Below, piece by piece: positions 1 to 11,359 of a stretch of DNA of 64,000 nucleotides. The DNA comes from Lotus japonicus (lineage: Eukaryota; Streptophyta; Magnoliopsida; Fabales; Fabaceae), in the NCBI RefSeq assembly GCF_012489685.1, contig NC_080041.1, forward strand, positions 23,065,802 through 23,129,801, written 5' to 3'. The notes beneath the pieces were generated by a model. The model saw only the letters and a list, made by a program, of their open reading frames with translations. It had not been told where the DNA came from and ran no database searches. The position numbers were made by a program, and so were the translations under genes. Every line of letters starts with the position of its first letter. Within the stretch, counting starts at the first letter, position 1.

Positions 1-279
1 CATGTTCCCTTCACAGTTCCCAGAATTTTCTGCGATAATATGGGAGCTGTTGCATTAACTCATAATCCAGTATTGCATACCCGCACCAAACATATGGAAC
101 TTGACATTTTCTTTGTTAGAGAGAAGGTGCTGAATAAGTCTTTGTTTGTTCATCATGTTCCTTCCATTGATCAGCTTGCTGACCTCTTCACCAAAGCACT
201 TTCTCCTACTCGTTTTGAAGACCTTAGAAGCAAACTTAATGTGACTGAGAAACTAGTTTCTCACCCACCTTCAGTTTGA
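1..279 (+). pseudogene. Ty1/copia RNase H, C-terminal fragment
   Basis: The frame is open from the window edge to a TGA at 277-279. It encodes the last part of a copia RNase H: a CDN motif near the start, then HTRTKHMELDIFFVRE and DQLADLFTKALSP, the usual end of copia pol, and it stops just before the polypurine tract. Upstream pol domains are outside the window. In an intact element the protein degrades the RNA strand of the RNA/DNA hybrid during reverse transcription. The visible part has no internal break, so it may be the intact tail of a longer ORF. Confidence 0.8.
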
Positions 280-284
280 GGGGG

Positions 285-530
285 TGTATTAGGATATATG
301 TAGTCACATGCTGACATGGCATTGCTGACATGTCAATCTGTAACAGAATTAGTTATTAGGTGTAACAGAATCAGTTACACAGTAACTGATTCTCTCTCTC
401 TCTCTCTCTCTCTCTCTTAGTAACAGCTTGCTACGCAAGCTTCTCTGATTCTATAAATAGCTAAATGCTATTCATTGTAACTCAACTTTTCAGAAATACA
501 ATTCAGTTTACAATTCAGTTAGAATTTCAA
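285..530 (+). repeat. Copia 3' LTR
   Basis: It starts TG right after a purine-rich tract and contains a CT microsatellite (391-417), a TATA-like CTATAAATAG (about 450-460) and a short AT-rich tail. The right boundary is approximate. Confidence 0.65.
391..417 (+). repeat. (CT)n microsatellite
   Basis: Uninterrupted TC/CT dinucleotide run of about 27 bases inside the copia LTR, just upstream of the TATA-like motif. Confidence 0.9.
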
Positions 531-1346
531 CAGACTCAATGGTTGTCGTGGGCTGAATATTGGTATAACACAACCTATCACGCCTCTACTGGGATTACTC
601 CGTTTACAGCAGTTTATGGCAGGGAACCTCCAACTATGATCAGATTCACAGTGGGTGAAACTAAGGTAGAAGCTGTGGCCCAGGACTTGAAAGATCGAGA
701 TGAAGCCCTTCGTCAGCTAAAAAATCATTTGACTCGTGCCCAGGGGAGGATGAAATCCCAGGCAGACAAGAAAAGAAAAGACAAGAGCATTGCCATAGGT
801 GAATGGGTTTTTGTCAAGCTGCGTCCCCACCGTCAGCATTCAGTGGCTCAAAGAATCAATGCCAAGCTTGCTGCCCGGTATTTTGGCCCTTTTGAGGTCC
901 TTGAACGAATTGGAGCAGTAGCTTACAAGCTACGTCTGCCTATAACATCCCGCATCCACCCGGTTTTTCATGTTTCCTTACTAAAGAAGGCAGTAGGAGA
1001 TTACCATGTGGAGCAGGAATTACCTACTGGAATTGGTGGGGAGTTTGTGGCTGTTGTGGAACCAGAGAAGGTTTTGGCTGTACGCACCATTTTACAGCAA
1101 GCTGAAGCCGTGAACCAATATTTGATTCAGTGGAAGGGAAAGTCTGCAGAAGAGGCCACTTGGGAAGATGAACAAACTCTGATTAACCAATTTCCCGCCT
1201 TCAACCTTGAGGACAAGGTTGTTTCTCAAGATGGTGGGATTGATAGACCCTTACGTCAGGAGTGGGCTGCTATTGATGACCCAAGGCCCAAAGTGTGGCG
1301 TGTTTATGAAAGAAGGAACAAACAAGGAAGCTTCCAGATTAAGTAG
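531..1346 (+). pseudogene. Ty3/gypsy integrase C-terminus plus chromodomain fragment
   Basis: An open frame from the copia LTR junction to the TAG at 1344-1346. It starts within the integrase (WAEYWYNTTYHASTGITPF) and runs through the C-terminal GPFEVLERIG / HPVFHVSLLK region. It ends with a chromodomain-like segment (LIQWKGKSAEEATWED) that in chromoviruses directs integration to particular chromatin. This marks a chromodomain-bearing Ty3/gypsy lineage. Everything upstream of the integrase end is missing because the copia element interrupts it, and that part lies beyond the left edge. The continuous frame reported into the LTR is accidental. Confidence 0.88.
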
Positions 1347-1374
1347 TGAGCTGGCAGAGAGAGGCTAGAAAGTT

Positions 1375-1618
1375 TGTTACAGAGAATCAACGTGTGTGTG
1401 TGTGTGCATAGGAGTGCTTAAAAGGGAATTTCTGTTAGGAATAGAGAGTATGAGAGAATATTGCTTTTGTCAGAAAGAATAGAGAATTATGCTTTCTCTA
1501 TAGGAGCCTAGCTCTGGAGTAGTAGTGACTACTGTATTCCCCAATTTCCATTAATCAGTTGACTCATTCCATTTCATTTTTCTGCTATTCTCCTTTACTG
1601 TTTTATTGGTCTGTATCA
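1375..1618 (+). repeat. Probable 3' LTR of the chromodomain gypsy element
   Basis: Begins TGTTACAGAG a short distance after the pol stop, following a purine-rich stretch (CAGAGAGAGGCTAGAAAG). It ends near GTCTGTATCA. It includes a GT microsatellite near 1391-1405. There is no second LTR for comparison, so the boundaries are inferred from position and TG...CA ends. Confidence 0.45.
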
Positions 1619-2870
1619 GAATCTTCATTGGCGTGCTTGCTTGCTTTGTTTAGTTTTGGTGTTAGCATCTATTTTCTTGAGTGAGTGACGTCTGATCTGA
1701 TTGTAATGAAGATCCAAAATGGATAACAGGCTTTACCAGCAGCTATCTACTGGTTGAACTTACAGGTGGCAGCAAGTTCTTGAATACATGACGGGCTCAA
1801 AGTTTTTGCTGGAGCTATCTGTGCTGACATTATTCCTTCTCTTCATTAACAAAATGTTGAACTGATATTGCTCAAAGTTCAAACACAATAGCGGTGGACT
1901 TGCCGAAGACAAATATACATCTGATTGCTGTATTCTTCTCCCTTTCAGAGTATGTACAGTAGAAGGTAAAGCTCTGAATTATAACACATTCATTTAACCT
2001 ATCTTGTAGTTTCTAGCTTTTCTTTTTCTCTCTCTTTCCTCTGGAGCATACATGTGCCAAGGAAGATCAGAAACATTAGTTCTAGATGTTACTTGATCCT
2101 TGGGACTTGGGTACTTATCTCAGGATAGCTCCATGAAGAAGCATATGTCAATTTCATATGCTCATTGCTATGCTAGTAAGTTTGAGATTGATCAATGTTG
2201 CTTGCTTGCACTAGTGATAGGTTTTTGTAGAATTTTTCATTTTTTTTTTAAATTTCAAAACATCCACTGACATTTTTTTAGAAGAGTCGCCCAGTCATCC
2301 TTGTTGCTTTGCTTTGGGCTCATCCCGTGCTTGGTATACTGAGGTTAAAGAGAAAGACTATTGGACAACTAGTTAGCCAAGAAATGCAAGTTGCATGATT
2401 AGCAGAATTGAATATTCATTTTGGGGCCATTAATTGATAGACTGTAGGACAATATTATCGCAATAATTTGGAAAGATATATAACTTTGCTTATCTCCCGT
2501 TGTGGCAGGTTATAGATATAGTGAAGCAAGCATCATTTCAGATTTTATTGAATACGGGAATAAATGAACAACGGACTACGGAAATCAAGGTTATTGCTGA
2601 ATGTAGCTATTACTTGGCGTCTGGTCCCTTTTCAGGTTATCAAACTATCGGTGAATATGATTGATTGCACTGAAACGATGGTAAAAATTAATTTTGTGAG
2701 CAGAGTTTAACCCATTTTTGCGGTCATCATTGATTTCAAATTGTAGATGGAAACTTACCTTATTGAATGAAGATATATGAAAATTTTATATTATATACAC
2801 GTCATATTTCAAGTAGTAGGGATTTGGACTTGTTGAAGTGTGCTCAATGTATAAACTTATTTATTTTTTT
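1619..2870. other. Intergenic, no gene recognised
   Basis: Unique-looking, moderately AT-rich sequence without a supported reading frame or RNA gene. It could include remnants of older transposons, but no terminal repeats or protein similarity were seen. Confidence 0.5.
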
Positions 2871-2871
2871 T

Positions 2872-3005
2872 TATAGGCAAATGTTGTTAGTTGTTAGTAA
2901 TATTAGTAAATTAGTCCGGGTTCGAACCCTGTCCCTTCATCCCACCGAACCCTTATGTCCCCTATCCCTTATTTACCTTTTGCTCAAGTTTAATTTTTTT
3001 TATTT
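2872..3005 (+). repeat. SINE-like repeat with tRNA B box
   Basis: Contains CCGGGTTCGAACCCTG (about 2916-2931), a perfect RNA polymerase III B-box type motif, inside a repeat-like stretch that ends in a T-rich tail. The flanks cannot fold into a tRNA cloverleaf, so this is a tRNA-derived repeat and not a tRNA gene. The family is not identified. Confidence 0.45.
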
Positions 3006-3049
3006 CAAAAAAAAGTTTAATTTCTTTTTTTTATTAGAATATTGAGGGT

Positions 3050-3235
3050 GATTGTAGAGGACATGCAAAGGTATTTGCTGTCATGTGATTAGCGATCACA
3101 AGTTCGAGCTAAGAAATTAACCTCTTGCAAAAATGTTTTGTAACACTGCCAACATTAGATTTATAAAGTTGGTCTGACCTCTCTCCGAACCTCGTGCATA
3201 ATGTTTTGTAGCACCAGGTTTGCCTCTTAGTGAGG
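3050..3235 (+). repeat. Degraded Au-SINE-like element
   Basis: The order of motifs follows the widespread plant Au SINE: a B-box like AAGTTCGAGC, then CCTCTTGCAAAAATG, a GGTCTGACC segment, CCGAACCTCGTGCATA and GTAGCACCAGGTTTGCC. Many positions differ from the consensus as remembered, so this is an old copy. Assignment rests on recall of the family's shape and not on an alignment. Confidence 0.6.
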
Positions 3236-3693
3236 GTCACAACGAATTTCAAGTGACTTTTTTATATTAAAAGAATGCGAAAAGATTGAATTTTAACCAC
3301 CGGAAACTTTAATACCATGAATATCAGAAGTTTAACATGTTGAATGAAAACAAACATATGAATACTTTTATATTATATTTTCATATGTATCTGTTATGAT
3401 TGCCACAGCCACAATGATTTGAGGTTGAGATCATTTTGCGACGATAATTCTGACTATCAACCATCCCTTATCCATAGTTTACACAATATCAAAGATCATA
3501 CTCAAACCTTTTGACTACTGGTAGTACTAAACATGAACAGTGGAATGTTACTATGTTTGTATCTGGACAAATATTTCCACAGCTTGAAAGGGTAACGATA
3601 TGACTTTGTCCTTTTGTGGATTTAGTCAAACTGGGGCCAAAACTGGCCTGTAATAATATTGACAATTCAAAACCAGCTGACAGTGAAATGCAA

Positions 3694-5323
3694 TCACGTA
3701 TTATTCAGATGAAAACTTTGAGGCAACTCTATTTCCTTCTTTTTCCTGGCTTCTTCGAACTCACCATAAAAGTAGGATACAAAACCCCAAAGAGAGAGCA
3801 CCAAAGCAAGCCCCTTCTCTGCTTGGAAATTCTCTTTGTATATAATAACAGCTAACACTTCAGTAACAGGAAGAATCGCAGCAATTGTAATGCCAGACAA
3901 CAACGAGGAAGCGCAGAAGATAACACCTATAGCTCCCAAGAAGAAAAACTGCCACATTATAGCACTCCACACTAGCACAATATAGTACTTAGTTTCCCCA
4001 AGCTCATATTCCCTCGCTTCTCTTGGAATCACCTGCAAAAAAATTGCAAGTTGCAACACTCATTTTACTGTTTTAATTTAATGTTGAAAGCAAGTAGTGA
4101 AATATTTATTTATAGATACCATGTACACTATATTTTTCTATCACTTTCTGTTACATTACTTCATATATCTTATCTATCACTTATCTGTATTATATTCTTT
4201 TCCCTTTTTTCTTATTGGTGAGTGTCTACCAAACATTTTCCAATTAATCAATACTTTTCATTTCTCTAGTCTTAGTATTCTATTAACGTGTCCCCGTAGG
4301 ATAACTTAAATTGTAGGAGCTAGGGACATATGGGTTGGGTAGGGTGAGGTCCAGGGATCGATTCCTAGCAGGTGCAATTTATCTTTTCGATCTACTAAAA
4401 AAAAGTATTCTCGTAACCTAGAACCTAATAATATTAATCAGAAAACAGCATTGTGACCGATTAAAATTTCACCTAGCTAAAATTGTATCAGTTCATCACT
4501 CTATAAGCATTATGTTTAAAGAAAAAATATGTAACATCTGTTTCCCAAGGAGACATGGAATAAGTGAGCTAGCAATTACCTTGAAGTCATTGTTTATGAT
4601 CATCCCAACAGTGCAGAACAAAGTAGCAAAGAAGCACATAACGAGCTGAATCTCCATAACCAGATGGTAAGTAACAACTTGTTTGGTCTTCTTGTACACC
4701 AACTCCATCAACGGCAAAACAAACCCATACAAAGCCGCAGCCGCCACTATCATAACAAACCCTATCACGTACTCCCGAGTCGACTCACCGGCGGGACGAT
4801 CCCCGCCCGAACGGATACCCAAAACCACCGCAGCAAGGGTCAGCAACACGATGGAATTCACTGAGTACGCCGTAAACTTATGCCTCACTAGAAGGTACGC
4901 GAAGACGGCGGTGAAGGCGAGGTGGGAGGCTTGAATCAGAGAGAATGTCGACACGGGAAGGCGAGCTACCCCACAGGCGTAGAGGTAGTCATCAAGGCCG
5001 GTGAGGATGCCGATGACTGCCGAGGCCAGGAATAAAGGTGGTTTCATGGAGAAGAGCTTTGGTTTTGTGGCGGGTGTTGAGTGGCGGCGGTGGAGGTAGG
5101 AGATTGTTAGGGGAAGGAGAATGATGGGGAAGGCAGCGGTTTCAAGGAAGCTTGAGAGCCACATGCGTTTGCCGCCGTGGATGAAGTAGAGACGCATCAC
5201 GAGTGGGCCGCCGGAGGTGCCTATGGATAAGAGGATGGAGTTTAGTACCAGAAGGGCTTTCTTCATACTTCTTTTGGGTTGTTGTTGTTCTTCTTTTTCT
5301 TCTTCCCTTTGGCCTTCTACCAT
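3694..5323 (-). CDS. Purine permease (PUP family), two exons
   Basis: Exon 1 is 5323-4580 and exon 2 is 4032-3694. The intron (4579-4033) has a GTAATT donor and a TTTTTGCAG acceptor in phase 0, giving 360 residues, the usual PUP length. A charged, Glu/Gln-rich N-terminus is followed by about ten hydrophobic segments of a drug/metabolite-transporter fold. Segments typical of the family include [40 protein letters not shown] and [20 protein letters not shown]. Family members carry adenine, cytokinins and related purine derivatives across membranes, usually with protons. Substrate and membrane cannot be told from sequence. No frame damage is seen. The neighbouring dioxygenase, about 2.7 kb away on the same strand, is a separate gene. 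Confidence 0.92.
4312..4405 (+). repeat. SINE-like fragment in permease intron
   Basis: A short stretch with a B-box like GGGATCGATTCCTAGC followed by an A run (about 4396-4404). It lies in the intron of the permease gene, opposite to its transcription. The family is not recognised; call based on the B-box and the A tail. Confidence 0.35.
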
Positions 5324-5541
5324 GGTTAGTTACTAGCTAGAATTAGATAACTTGCAGTGTAGCATGTCATAATCATGTAGATGCTAATATAAGTTTCAGA
5401 AAAAAATCTCAGGAATCTTATTCTCTAGAATATCATATAATGATAATGTTATTCTATTAATGTATCTTTTAAAAAAGTGTTTGGTTAATAAATTCAATTT
5501 TTTTTTCATACATAGAAAAACTAACAAAGAAACAAATGACA

Positions 5542-5904
5542 CTAACTAATCCAGAGAGAGTCCTTCAAGAGAAGAACTTCTAACTCTGGTGATGAAGGGG
5601 TCTCAACCAACAAAGTCCCAACCAACGAAAGGGAAGAACCTTGCTTCGCTAACCAATCAGCAACTGAATTTCCATCCCTGCAACTCCAGGCAAGCTCAAC
5701 ACGCCACTCCTTCGCTAACACTGCACAAATCTTACGCAGAATCTGACCATGAACAAGGTGGTCTACACGAGTAGGGCTTGAAATCAATGTAAACAGGCAG
5801 CTCTTGACAATTTGAGTTACATATAAGCCTCTAAACACCGCAGTTCCAGGCGAGCAGAAGGCCATCGCGCAGAGCAAGAGCTTCTGCCAAGAAAGGTCCT
5901 CCAT
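5542..5904 (-). pseudogene. RNase H-like fragment of a non-LTR element
   Basis: A 120-codon frame whose second half resembles the end of the plant RNase H type-1 module found in LINE-derived proteins: W-R-V-E-L-A-W-S-C-R-D-G-N-S-V-A-D-W-L-A-K-Q-G. The N-terminal catalytic aspartate and glutamate region is absent, so it cannot be an active nuclease. No reverse transcriptase is found next to it. It sits about 220 bp upstream of the permease start on the same strand. Probably a transposon relic; a domesticated fragment is possible but nothing supports it. Confidence 0.6.
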
Positions 5905-8049
5905 ATATGTTATTAAAATTATTTAATTAAAATATTAAAAAAATATAAAATAGGAATTTAAAAGAAAAGTTAATGGGAAGTAACTTCCATTCCCATGAGA
6001 ATGTTCATATAAGAATGTAAGATACTCATCCTTAGACATGATAATAACATTTAGAGAAAACAAGGTAAATTGCATGCTGGAGAAGGAGGCAGAGAGCAGA
6101 GAGGCAAATGTGGCGGTTGATGTGACAGTTAGGGAGAGAGTAGTTTTAGGGAATGAGGGGAAGGTCCCACGCTGGGGCTTTCGGAGGGTGGCGACAGCCG
6201 TGCATGTTGTGAAGGTGGGGCATCGCGATGGAATTGGTGGCTGTGGAGGGAGAGGGGTGCGGTTGAGGGTTTTAGGTAGTCAAGGTTTGAGAGAGCTTAT
6301 AAGGACGATGTGGCAGAGAGACCATTGAAGATTAGCGCCAGACCCCATGGGATGGGTCAACTCAGTTCACATTATTGCCGGTCATAACTAACGCTAAGTT
6401 GGTTGGTGAATTTTGCGCCAGCCCAAAACCGACGCTAGTTGATGGTGTGCAGATGCTAATTCATTTGTGGTGGTGAAATACTCATAAGATTGCGTATCAT
6501 GCACACCTCAACCAATCAAAATAACTTATTTTATTTAATGGCGTATTTTATTGTTGTTGTTGTTACTTATTTTTATTTGTCAATCTGGGAAGTGTATTGC
6601 ATGCTTTGTTTAGTTGCGAGAGAAAGACAATAGATGAGCAAAGAGAACTAGATGGGAAATAAAATGAATTTTGTAGGTTGTTTGATATGATAGAAATAAA
6701 AGAAAATGAAAAAAAAGAGAAAGTCACTTTTTATAATAAATGACATATTTACCCTAAATAATATAATTATTTATTTATAAATGTGAAAATTACTAAGGCT
6801 AAAATTGGAAAGTTAAATAAATAATGTATTCATTCCAGCTTTCTTCTAAAAAGGAGAAGATCAAGAAAAGATGGTGGACAAACCAAATGAAGGTATTGAC
6901 CAAAAAAAAAACTAAATGAAGGTGGGAGAGGAGTTTCTCTTTACTATCTCTCTTCAACATCTTTCTCACTAAAGTCTTTCTTTAACAAACACACCGTTAT
7001 AGTGTAATTTTATTCATAAATTTGGTATTATGATTTTAATTTGGTTAATTATTTCCTACAATAAATTCTTAGCTCTTCCCAAGGGAATTTTTCCTAGTAA
7101 GATTTTAATGAGACTTGTTTTTTAAAGTCTTTCCCCAAGGAGTTCCTTTGTTTTTTTGTGGTTTTTTCTTCTCTTCTCTCATCTTGTTTGGGGATTGAAG
7201 TACCTCTTGTATTTCTTTTCAATATAATTTGATAGCTTATAAAAAAATAAAAATTTCCTACAATAGATTCTTAGCTCCAGCCCTTAGATGCTCCCCAAGA
7301 AGTTGAATCATGACAAAGTGCCTTTGCCTATAAAAAAAAATGACAAAGGGCCTTAGACTCCTCTCAAAATACTTCCTCTGATCTACCGCTCCATTTTCAT
7401 GATATATGAGGTGTACCGGACTAACAAATTAATGTTTCATACAATTAAGAGGGTGTCATCTTCATGTCATCTTCATTTTTAAGATTGCTTATAATACAAG
7501 ATTAATTATATAAGTAAATTACTTATTAGATAAATATCTAACACACCACTTTACACATGTAGAGAAATATATGAATCATCGCTCATTAGAATGAAACGTA
7601 TATTGTAGTCAGCCGTTTACCATTTAATGTGAGCACCCGCAGCGAGAGGAATATAAAATTAGTCATTATTGTCAGTAGTGGATACCTCGAGCTCACCTAA
7701 AAAAAGAGATATAAAATCTTAAAAAAACAATGATATGATAGATGATGTGATAAATACAGTAGAGACACATGAAGAAAAACCGATAATCACATAGTAGACA
7801 AGCAATAAAACAAACAAGTGAAAACATGTCATTTCATGAAATCATAATTCATTCATCAATAGCAGCATGCATATGCTGAATGAATTAGAACAACCTTTGA
7901 GCTCGCTTTTTCAACCATAGATGTCTAAATTACATTCTTCAATTCCAAATTTAAAACCAAATTATAAAATACACTTAGCTTGCATGATTCATATGCAAGA
8001 AAGATATTAATACTACTTGAATAATGTCTCAAGGATAACACTGTTTTAT
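5905..8049. other. AT-rich intergenic region, no gene recognised
   Basis: More than 2 kb without supported coding sequence. A 96-codon frame at 6038-6328 has no recognisable domain and is not called. At 6330-6470 the motifs AACGCTAAG and GACGCTAG recur, similar to AACGCTAAG-type motifs near 12530-12560, which may be relics of one repeat family. The remainder is AT-rich with many poly-A and poly-T runs. Confidence 0.5.
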
Positions 8050-10338
8050 TCAAATTCGAATTCGATCCAAGCAAGATTTCTTATTCAGTTCCTGGCTTTG
8101 CTGAAGCATCAAATAATCTCTGTATGTAATGCCACGATATGCAGGGGGATGATCCTCTTGAACCAACTCCGGTGCAGGACTAACAATGGAGTCAATTGGT
8201 GGCCCGTGTGCTGTACCAACAGAAATTCTAGCAGCTTTTTCATTTACCACAGCACGATGAACAACACTCTTGTATTTCCCATTGGTGAGTATCTGAGCAC
8301 AAAACACATGCATTCTTAAAAAAAATTCATGTATAGAAGAATGACAATAAGTGCTTGAGATTTGAGTTGTATGGTTGTACCTCCAAATGATCCCCAGTAT
8401 TGATGAGAAAGGAATTGGGTAAAGGTTGGATAGGAATCCACTTATCATTATGTTGAATTTGAAGCCCACCAAGATCATTTTGCATCAGGAGGGTCAAAAG
8501 CCCATGATCTGTGTGCGGAGGTAGCCCCATTACATCTTCAGGCTTAGGACATGGTGGGTAAAAGTTGATTACCAGCAACTGGTGAGCCCCTGACTCTAAA
8601 TTCATCCTTTTATGTATGTAGTTTTCTTCAAGGCCCAAGCTTAGTGATATTCCTTTTAGCAAAACTCCAGTCACCTCCCTGCTCTTTGTGATGTATTCCT
8701 CCAAAGTTTCACTGAAAATTACATTGACAAAGAAAAACAAGATAAGAACATTAATGTTACATTTTAACCATATTTCAACCCACATTTCAAATGTTAAAAA
8801 AAATGCAACTTAGACATACAATCACTGCGGTGCAGACACCTAACACATATCTTATCTTATTCTATATCTATTATATATGTCACATTTATTATTTTTCTAT
8901 TTTCTCTTCATTTCTCATTTTAGTTGTTTGTTGAATGTCTGCAGTAAGTGGATGTTTGCAAATTATTTTCTAAGAAAAATATATCTGAGATATTATGAGT
9001 GATGTGATGAGAACAAATAAATAGAAAGAAAAAAGAGGGAAACCTTAGAAGAGAAAATGAGTCTGATTGTATCCAAGTATTTCTTTTTGAGATGAATGAT
9101 TCTATCAGAGTTAATATAAGTATAAGCAGCAAATCAATATTTATGGATTGGTTAGGTAGTTTTGGCTTATATGGTGAACACTAAAAAGATGCACTTGTGT
9201 CCAAAGTCTGTAGGGTTCGGTAACCACTGAAAGTGATTAGCTTTTAGCTAATAAAGATTAAATATCTATGAATAGACCGTAAGTTGAGGATATCAATCAT
9301 ATCTACGAAGGAAATTGATGGGATGTCCTTCATTGCATGAATTTGGTCCATCCCACTCTTCGTTGTCCCCCATTAGGTTTTGAATTTCTCCTCCCTAACA
9401 GCTAAGTACTGTATTATTAATGCCACTTTTTTAGTCCTAATTATTTCGTGAAGCGCCAAATAATTAATGTCACTTACTCTTTGTATACTCATTTTTGTGA
9501 TGGTTTTTGATAGTGTTAAAGTTTATTGATATTTAGAAACTGTAACAAACGTTTAGTGTCCAATAGTGATTTATACTGTACAGTAATTAAGTAATATGTG
9601 TACGAGACTCAATAATAAGGCAAAATTATGTCTGTGAAGATAAGAGTATTAATGACATACCTAAAACCAAGGGGCTTGGAAGGAGCATGGAAGTGAGGGT
9701 GAACATGACACTTGAGATAATCTCTCCAAAACAGGGTCTTGTCCACCATGACATTGAAGCTTGTCCCACATCGTATTGGATCGAATAAATTCTCACCTGA
9801 GAACTCCCGTTTTTCTTCCTCAGTCAGATCGAAAAAGCTCTTGGTTGATCTAAGCACCTCACCCCTCAGTTTCTCCGACACTCCATGATTGATTAGCTGC
9901 ATTATAATTAAAAAACAAACAACACACTAAATGAATTACAAATCATTATATGTTGCAAGCATGATCAAGAAAACTCTACTGTGGACAAAAGCAGCACATA
10001 TAGGAGTGTGGTGAAGTATATATTTTGTTAAAGTTGCTTCTGGCGGTCAGTCATAAAACTTAAGAAACGTTGCTTCTGTCTACTGTAATTTTAACTTGAA
10101 TGTGAATGAAGTTAAATGTTTATACCATGAAGAAACCCCAGTCACGACAGGCATCACCAAGTTGTTGGATTGCCTTGGAACGCTCATTGGGATTGGAGGA
10201 GATGAGGAGGGAAAAGTCAATGATTGGAACATTCTGTGTTTCATAGATTATGGAATCGTCTGGAGTTTTGGGGCAAATGTAGTTAGAAGGAATAGATCTC
10301 ACAGCATCGGATTCAACTGACCCTTTTATGGTAAACAT
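8050..10338 (-). CDS. 2-oxoglutarate/Fe(II)-dependent dioxygenase, four exons
   Basis: Exons 10338-10126, 9896-9661, 8711-8381 and 8292-8050 join with GT/AG introns to 340 residues. The N-terminal DIOX_N domain starts around NVPIIDFSLL and includes DACRDWGFF and INHGVSEKL. The C-terminal jelly-roll domain keeps every catalytic residue: HTDHG (first His and Asp of the iron triad), SVVHRAVVN (second His) and ARISVG (Arg and Ser that hold 2-oxoglutarate). This places it in the plant DOXC class of soluble enzymes acting in specialised or hormone metabolism. The substrate cannot be assigned; close relatives hydroxylate flavonoids, alkaloids, salicylate or other small acids. No frame damage. A TATA box and a G-box lie 54-68 bp upstream of the ATG. 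Confidence 0.93.
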
Positions 10339-10391
10339 GTTTTCTTAGCTCAGAGACTTTTTGCCTTTGGATAAAAGAATGGACAAAGTCT

Positions 10392-10406
10392 GTTATATAG
10401 CACGTG
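10392..10406 (-). promoter_or_regulatory. Candidate core promoter of the dioxygenase gene: TATA box beside a G-box
   Basis: On the minus strand CACGTG (10406-10401) is followed at once by CTATATAAC (10400-10392), about 54-62 bp upstream of the ATG at 10338. That spacing fits a plant TATA box with a 5' leader of about 25-30 bases. G-boxes bind bZIP and bHLH factors in light, ABA and jasmonate responses, so inducible expression is an inference. Confidence 0.55.
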
Positions 10407-11359
10407 AATTTGTCTATGCTTTGCTATCGGCCTACTTCTCAAACTCTCATAGATGGGGCATTATATAGAAGCGCGGTAACCACCGAATTTTCAAGGACAG
10501 TTTCTAAGAACATCAATCCACATCCACATACTACTTAGTGGAGATTATATTGGAGGGCCCTATAGACCTTGGAAACAAGACACGCCTCTTAAGTTTAAAC
10601 CTCAACGTTTTTAATTAATATGAAACTTCAACTCATATTTGAATACTCAACATTCTTTTCTTTAAGTGTGAGCCACCACCACATTACCATGCTCCTCCTT
10701 AGCTGAAGTTATCCATACTTGCACTGTGCTCATAACCAAGAAAATAGGACTTCGAGAAACCGACACTAAACCTTTACTCAAAACCTTAAGACATTGAGTT
10801 TACGAGAACATCTCTTATAAAGTCTTCTCCGCGTCAACGAGACACGTCACCTAAAAGTACCGCTAGGTATATAGACGTTCGATATAAGAAGTCGTTATCA
10901 TAATTAACCATCGATCGATTCATTATGACGTAGACTTTCAATAAAAAAATCTTCACATCATCTACTCGTAAGTAATGTGAAACTCCGTTCACATTTAAAT
11001 TCTATCAACACAGTCTTCTAAAATAGGGAAGACATATGAGAACTACTCTCTTTGAATTTGTGAAAAAATGAGGAAAAATAGAAAAATGCGGGACCTGCAG
11101 TTATAATTAAGGTGGTTGTTACTAGGACCACTAATTTTGTTGCCAATTACTGTTAGAATATAATATTACGAGTTGCAATTACGTACAATTTTTTTTTTGG
11201 TGAACTAGCAAAAAAAAATAGAAACAGAAACCAGAAGAAAAACACTCTCAGGTGGCCTTATCTATCTGGGAGACAGCAGACGCAACCAAACCGGAGGTTG
11301 ATCCCAAGACACGTGAAGGATAATCTAGCTGCTGGGAACATTAAACTTAGCCAATATTA
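10407..11359. other. Upstream region of the dioxygenase gene, no gene seen
   Basis: No supported ORF or RNA gene. Presumably the distal promoter and an intergenic spacer. Confidence 0.5.

Larger units (their letters stand above)
1..530 (+). mobile_element. 3' end of a Ty1/copia retrotransposon (truncated by window edge)
   Basis: The stretch holds, in order, the C-terminal end of a copia RNase H, a polypurine tract (GAGGGGG at 278-284) and an LTR that begins TGTATTAGGATATA at 285. The rest of the element lies left of the window. It sits directly against gypsy integrase coding sequence on its right, so it appears to have inserted into an older Ty3/gypsy element. The exact right end of the LTR (about 519-535) is not certain, because only one LTR is visible. 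Confidence 0.8.

Noticed and set aside
465..530. Coding start of the 293-codon frame
   Set aside because: These codons belong to the copia LTR; the real gypsy coding sequence starts at the junction.
2916..2931. Perfect B-box suggesting a tRNA gene
   Set aside because: No acceptor or anticodon stems can be drawn around it; the context is repeat-like with a T-rich tail.
6038..6328. 96-codon frame as a host gene
   Set aside because: No domain, no splice structure, compositionally random, isolated.
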